A stretch of 64,000 nucleotides of DNA from Peribacillus simplex. Its GTDB lineage: Bacteria > Bacillota > Bacilli > Bacillales > DSM-1321. The position numbers and the translations under genes were made by a program. The stretch spans positions 3,438,001 to 3,502,000 of the forward strand of contig NZ_CP126106.1 in NCBI RefSeq assembly GCF_030123325.1. The letters are read 5' to 3'. The notes beneath the pieces are model-generated. The model saw only the letters and a program-made list of their open reading frames with translations. It was not told the DNA's origin and did no database searches. Positions 61,035 through 64,000 of this stretch are shown piece after piece. Every line of letters starts with the position of its first letter. Within the stretch, counting starts at the first letter, position 1.

Positions 61035-61093
61035 GTTCTTATTCCATTAAAGCCCCCCTATAATGGAATAACTGTAAAGCTCATGAAGCTTTT

Positions 61094-61585
61094 TTAAAAG
61101 CTGCGTTTCGCTGCCCAAGCACCTTGCATTTTACTAAGGAATACAATTTGCCCAATATGATATGCGTCGTGCATTGCTAAACTCTTCAGTTCAAGCACTA
61201 ATGAATTATCTCCTGGAATCTGTCTATACAAATCTTCATGTTCTGATTTTGCTAGAATTTTTCCAAGTTCACGATGAACATAATAGTATTCTTGTTTTGT
61301 TTCCTTCCAATTTTCTAACGTCTCAGTTGGTAATCGAAATGTAGAGTCATTATTTTCTGCCTGTGGTTCATTCGCTGTTTCACCAAGAAATCGCATCAGA
61401 TATCTCTTTTCATAGAAAAGTAAATGACAAACTAATTCCCAAATGGAATTCATTGCCCCATCAGCTGGTTTCCAAATTGCCTGTTCAAAAGTGATGTCCT
61501 CCAGCACTTTTTCAAGTGGTGGAAACCAGTCTTCTTCATCTAAGCAGCTTGCCCATTGCTGTGATAAAAGTGTTTTTACATCCAT
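61094..61585 (-). CDS. DinB superfamily protein
   Basis: 163 residues, four-helix metal-binding fold. Histidines at VCHLLFYEKRY and MHDAYHIGQIVFL form the usual three-His site. Cytosolic; family members include bacillithiol-dependent transferases, but function here is open. GGAGGG precedes the ATG. Confidence 0.85.
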   Translation of the reverse strand: MDVKTLLSQQWASCLDEEDWFPPLEKVLEDITFEQAIWKPADGAMNSIWELVCHLLFYEKRYLMRFLGETANEPQAENNDSTFRLPTETLENWKETKQEYYYVHRELGKILAKSEHEDLYRQIPGDNSLVLELKSLAMHDAYHIGQIVFLSKMQGAWAAKRSF

Positions 61586-61746
61586 TTTCTATTCCCTCCA
61601 ATTTAATCCTAGATTGAATTTTTTATTGCTTACCTTACAATAGATTCGCATCAGTTAAAGAGTATTCCTCTAAACAGAATTTCTTTTATTACTTGTTCCA
61701 TTATTTCACCTTCTAAAAGATTAGGTTATCGTATTAATTATTGTTC

Positions 61747-61763
61747 AACTATTCTGCCCCGAT
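61747..61763 (-). repeat. Cassette repeat unit U14, site 2 side (interrupted by the IS1111-type element)
   Basis: AACTATTCTGCCCCGAT on the plus strand, then the IS; continued at 63457. Confidence 0.8.
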
Positions 61764-61878
61764 AGTCATAATGAACGAAAACGACTCCCATCGCTTAACG
61801 TAGATTACACTTGGTCATAATGTTACTACCAAAAATAAAAAACCAAGTGTAGAGCTACACACGAAAAGGAGCCTTATT

Positions 61879-63006
61879 ATGAAGGATGTTCAAAAATTTG
61901 TTGGTTTAGACGTATCTAAAGATTCAATTGCTGTTGCGATTGCTGATTCTGGTCGTGGTGAACCTAGATTTCATGGAACTATTCAAAATAAACCAGAGGA
62001 TATTCGCAAATTGATGAAAAAGTTAGGGAAGCCTGAAAGCCTATTAGTATGTTATGAAGCAGGATCTTCTGGGTATGGAATTTATCGATTTCTTCTATCT
62101 ATGGACATTGATTGTATGGTTGTCGCACCCTCACTTATTCCAAAGCGATCGGGCGATCGTGTGAAAACAGATAAAAGAGATTCTATTAGATTAGCTCAGC
62201 TACTTCGCGCTGGAGAGCTAACTTCTGTATGGGTTCCAGATGAAGATCATGAAGCATTGAGAGACTTAATTCGTGCTCGTCATGATGCTCGTGAGGATTT
62301 ACAAAGTTCTCGCCAGAGGCTTGTTCACTTCTTACTTCGCCATGGAATACGTCCTCCGCAAGGAGTTAGAAATTGGTCCGTAAAACATCGTGAATGGTTA
62401 AAACGATTAACATTTGAAAGAGCTTCTCAACGTATTGTTTTTCAAGAATATCTTCATGCAATCAATGAAGTTGAAGATCGTATGAAACGAATCGAAGCTC
62501 AGATCCATGAAGAAGCCCTTCAAAGTGAACATGCACCCGTAATTCAAGCACTTCAAACTTTGAGAGGTGTCGCAGAAGTCACTGCAGTTACTCTAGTAGC
62601 TGAAATTGGACAGTTTTCTCGATTTTCTAACCCAAGACAATTGATGTCCTATGCTGGACTTGTTCTTAAAGAATACTCTAGTGGATCAACTCGTTGGCAA
62701 GGTTCAATTACGAAGACAGGAAATTCTCAAGTTCGTCGTTCCATTGTAGAAGTCTGTTGGTCTTATCGGCACCGTCCATCACTTAAAGGTGAATTACTTA
62801 AACGTCAAGAAGGTCAAGATCCAGAGGCAAAACGTATTGCTTGGAAGGCACAACACCGTCTTCATATGAAATATCATCGCATCTCTGCTAAAGGAAAAGG
62901 TGGAAAAGTGGCTGTGGTTGCTGTTGCTAGAGAGTTACTTGGATTTATTTGGGCTATCGGTTGTGCCATTGAGGATAAGCAAGTAAGTGTATCGAATGTT
63001 GCTTAA
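61879..63006 (+). CDS. IS1111-group IS110 family transposase
   Basis: 375 residues. DEDD domain: FVGLDVSKDSIAVAIADSG, VCYEAGSSGYG (Glu) and VKTDKRDSIRLAQLLRAGEL (two Asp). The C-terminal part has LQTLRGVAEVTAVTLVAEIG and LMSYAGLVLKEYSSGSTRWQ with the serine. Only distantly related to the 400-residue IS110 enzymes in this window. AAAGGAG precedes the ATG; intact. Confidence 0.93.
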   Translation: MKDVQKFVGLDVSKDSIAVAIADSGRGEPRFHGTIQNKPEDIRKLMKKLGKPESLLVCYEAGSSGYGIYRFLLSMDIDCMVVAPSLIPKRSGDRVKTDKRDSIRLAQLLRAGELTSVWVPDEDHEALRDLIRARHDAREDLQSSRQRLVHFLLRHGIRPPQGVRNWSVKHREWLKRLTFERASQRIVFQEYLHAINEVEDRMKRIEAQIHEEALQSEHAPVIQALQTLRGVAEVTAVTLVAEIGQFSRFSNPRQLMSYAGLVLKEYSSGSTRWQGSITKTGNSQVRRSIVEVCWSYRHRPSLKGELLKRQEGQDPEAKRIAWKAQHRLHMKYHRISAKGKGGKVAVVAVARELLGFIWAIGCAIEDKQVSVSNVA

Positions 63007-63059
63007 GTAGATCGAAAGTAAGATTATGTAATAAATGATTTTATCGAATCATAATTTTG

Positions 63060-63250
63060 TGATTTAGAATTGAAGATTTGGCTCGAAGGCAAACCCCCGG
63101 GAAGGAGAACCCTCATGTGCAACTATGCACTAGGTCTAGGGACTGAACGTGCGCCGTTAGTCCGAGGCAGCTCCGTGACGGATGGAGTGAAATGTGGTAA
63201 CCAACCCACGCATATCAGTTTGTATACCACCGTCAACGTTTTTGCCTTCG
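63060..63250 (+). ncRNA. Predicted seekRNA/bridge RNA of the IS1111-type element
   Basis: Non-coding GC-rich segment after the transposase with several short stems (for example CCCCCGGG, and GTGCA/TGCAC around ACTA). TGCAACTAT (63118-63126) is the exact complement of the target ATAGTTGCA that spans the insertion point. CCGAGGCAG further on is one base from the complement of the left flank CTGCCCCG. IS1111 elements encode their guide RNA in this position. A 64-codon frame at 63070 is probably not a gene. Confidence 0.6.
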
Positions 63251-63270
63251 TGCCAAGTTTTTAAGGTTAT

Positions 63271-63379
63271 CCTTGTTCAACTTTTAGAATTGTATCCATT
63301 TCGATTTAGCTTATCAAGGGAAAGTACGCCCTTGACAAGCTAAATCCGAAAGGATATTTGGTTTATAAGTTGAACAAGG
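63271..63379. repeat. 109-n hairpin in the tail of the IS1111-type element
   Basis: 13 bp perfect outer arms CCTTGTTCAACTT / AAGTTGAACAAGG. Inside, TTTAGCTT/AAGCTAAA and CAAGGG/CCCTTG continue the pairing almost to the loop. Length 109 nt. Could be part of the element or a small nested insertion. Confidence 0.65.
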
Positions 63380-63456
63380 AATAACTCTATTCATAGCTGA
63401 ATGAAACACCATTTAAAAACATTTGGGTGTGGTGGGTTGACAGTTTCGTTCATATC

Positions 63457-63520
63457 AGTTGCATAAAGAAAAAACTGCCTTAAAGACAGTCCCGGTTTTC
63501 AGCTAACGCACCCGTTAGTT
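63457..63520 (-). repeat. Cassette repeat unit U14, hairpin and site 1 side
   Basis: AGTTGCATAAAGAAAAA, hairpin ACTGCCTT / AAGACAGT, TTTTCAGC, then a perfect site 1 palindrome AACTAAC / GTTAGCT around GGGTGC on the minus strand. 55 nt below the next stop codon. Confidence 0.85.
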
Positions 63521-63575
63521 GAAGATGGATTACTAATCATTCAACCCTAAAAAGATATTTGCCTCATTTTTTATT

Positions 63576-63773
63576 TTAGATTCTCAACTCCTTATATTCA
63601 TTACAAGCATTAGTTGGTTCGTCACCAAGTACTTTGCCAATTGTGTTCGAAACTCCCTGTGCCTCTAAACACTTTTTATATTTTGCTTCATCAGATAATT
63701 CAACTTTATAGTATATACCTACTATACCTACTATAATTACGGATGTTACTACTGCTAATAATATTTTCTTCAC
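63576..63773 (-). CDS. Small membrane or exported protein, cassette gene
   Basis: 65 residues from GTG 63773, which lies 7 nt after AAAGGAGAT; the longer frame contains that site. One N-terminal hydrophobic segment (KILLAVVTSVIIVGIVGIYY) then a short domain with two cysteines (YKKCLEAQ, TNACNEY). Unknown function. Confidence 0.65.
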   Translation of the reverse strand: MKKILLAVVTSVIIVGIVGIYYKVELSDEAKYKKCLEAQGVSNTIGKVLGDEPTNACNEYKELRI

Positions 63774-63934
63774 ATTGATATCTCCTTTATATATAGAAAT
63801 TACTTCCAAAAAATCATAACAAAGATTTATTAAGCCGTAAATACAGTGATAGTCTTATAAAATATAAGACCTTAGTCGTAGCTCCTCGCTATTATTAGAT
63901 ATGCTCTATCTTCTAACTTCCACACTATACTATT

Positions 63935-64000
63935 AAACTAACCTGCCCCGATAGTTTATTAATAACAAAATAAAAAGGACCCTCGGGCCCTTAAAAATAC
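63935..64000 (-). repeat. Cassette repeat unit U15 (cut by the window edge)
   Basis: Site 2 AACTAACCTGCCCCGATAGT, an AT-rich stretch, then hairpin AAGGACCC / GGGCCCTT (one mismatch). Shows that the array continues to the right. Confidence 0.75.

Larger units (their letters stand above)
61764..63456 (+). mobile_element. IS1111-type (IS110 family) insertion sequence
   Basis: About 1.69 kb, no clear target duplication. Subterminal inverted repeats ATGAACGAAA (61771-61780) and its complement (63444-63453) leave 7 bp outside on the left and 3 bp on the right, the known IS1111 pattern. Transposase first, long non-coding part after it. It sits in site 2 of repeat unit U14. Confidence 0.85.

Noticed and set aside
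63070..63264. 64-codon frame after the IS1111-type transposase
   Set aside because: It lies in the structured non-coding tail where guide RNA is expected, and the peptide has no recognisable features.
39964..64000. Calling the cassette repeats classical integron attC sites
   Set aside because: The ends AACTAAC/GTTAGTT do not fit the RYYYAAC/GTTRRRY consensus at one position, the architecture has two palindromes rather than one bulged stem, and no integron integrase is in the window.
1..64000. tRNA, rRNA or CRISPR
   Set aside because: No cloverleaf, rRNA core sequence or regularly spaced short repeats with unique spacers were found; the regular repeats here are separated by genes.

Overview
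The window looks like the chromosome of a low-to-moderate GC Bacillaceae species related to Bacillus and Peribacillus. I base this on gene content and on order shared with B. subtilis: msrA-msrB, ypmS-ypmR-ypmQ, a DegV gene, ypmP, ilvA, dfrA-thyA, ypjP, ypiP, brxA (yphP), ilvD, ypgR, ypgQ, bsaA, metA. AAGGAGG-type ribosome sites, frequent TTG and GTG starts, a YjcZ-type spore peptide and the typical Bacillaceae GC-rich intergenic repeat also fit. No rRNA, tRNA or CRISPR array was seen.

Positions 1 to about 37200 are conserved backbone, mostly on the minus strand. In order they hold: a yodR-yodS-yodT-type CoA-transferase/aminotransferase operon (1-2200); an S66 carboxypeptidase; an SGNH hydrolase; the methionine sulfoxide reductases; the ypm cluster with a Sco copper chaperone; tatA/tatC; ilvA; folate and dTMP genes dfrA-thyA; a secreted anthrax lethal factor-like metalloprotease; a TerC protein; a gamma-glutamyltransferase; the bacilliredoxin brxA; ilvD; an ABC-F ATPase; a thiol peroxidase; metA (Glu111, acetyl type); mntR; and topB. 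Most operons end in clear intrinsic terminators.

From about 37200 to the right edge the character changes. A degenerate DGQHR-family gene is followed by an accessory region of small, mostly minus-strand, one-gene units. Products include a sigma/anti-sigma pair, a DUF5316 protein, an NHL propeller, lipoproteins, an SDR, two GNATs, a NUDIX hydrolase, a methyltransferase and a NIPSNAP protein. Almost every gene is followed, shortly after its stop codon, by a member of one roughly 70-85 bp repeat family. Each repeat has two palindromic sites (arms AACTAAC/GTTAGTT) flanking a small terminator-like hairpin, and almost all face the same way. The layout resembles an integron cassette array, but no integrase is visible here and the repeat does not match the canonical attC consensus.

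Insertion sequences have gone into these repeats. Three IS110 copies (two identical at 38389 and 47923, one decayed and opposite at 54784), one IS1111-type element (61764) and one IS3 element (51017) each interrupt a repeat. The IS110 leaders encode apparent bridge RNAs whose target guides match the particular repeat half-site each copy occupies: ACGGGTGCGT for the first two, ACCTGCCC for the third.

Between 56880 and 61740 the array is interrupted by GC-richer or unrelated DNA: a divergent SDR/TetR pair with three shared palindromes, a membrane-anchored alpha/beta hydrolase and a DinB protein. The array then resumes to the right edge.
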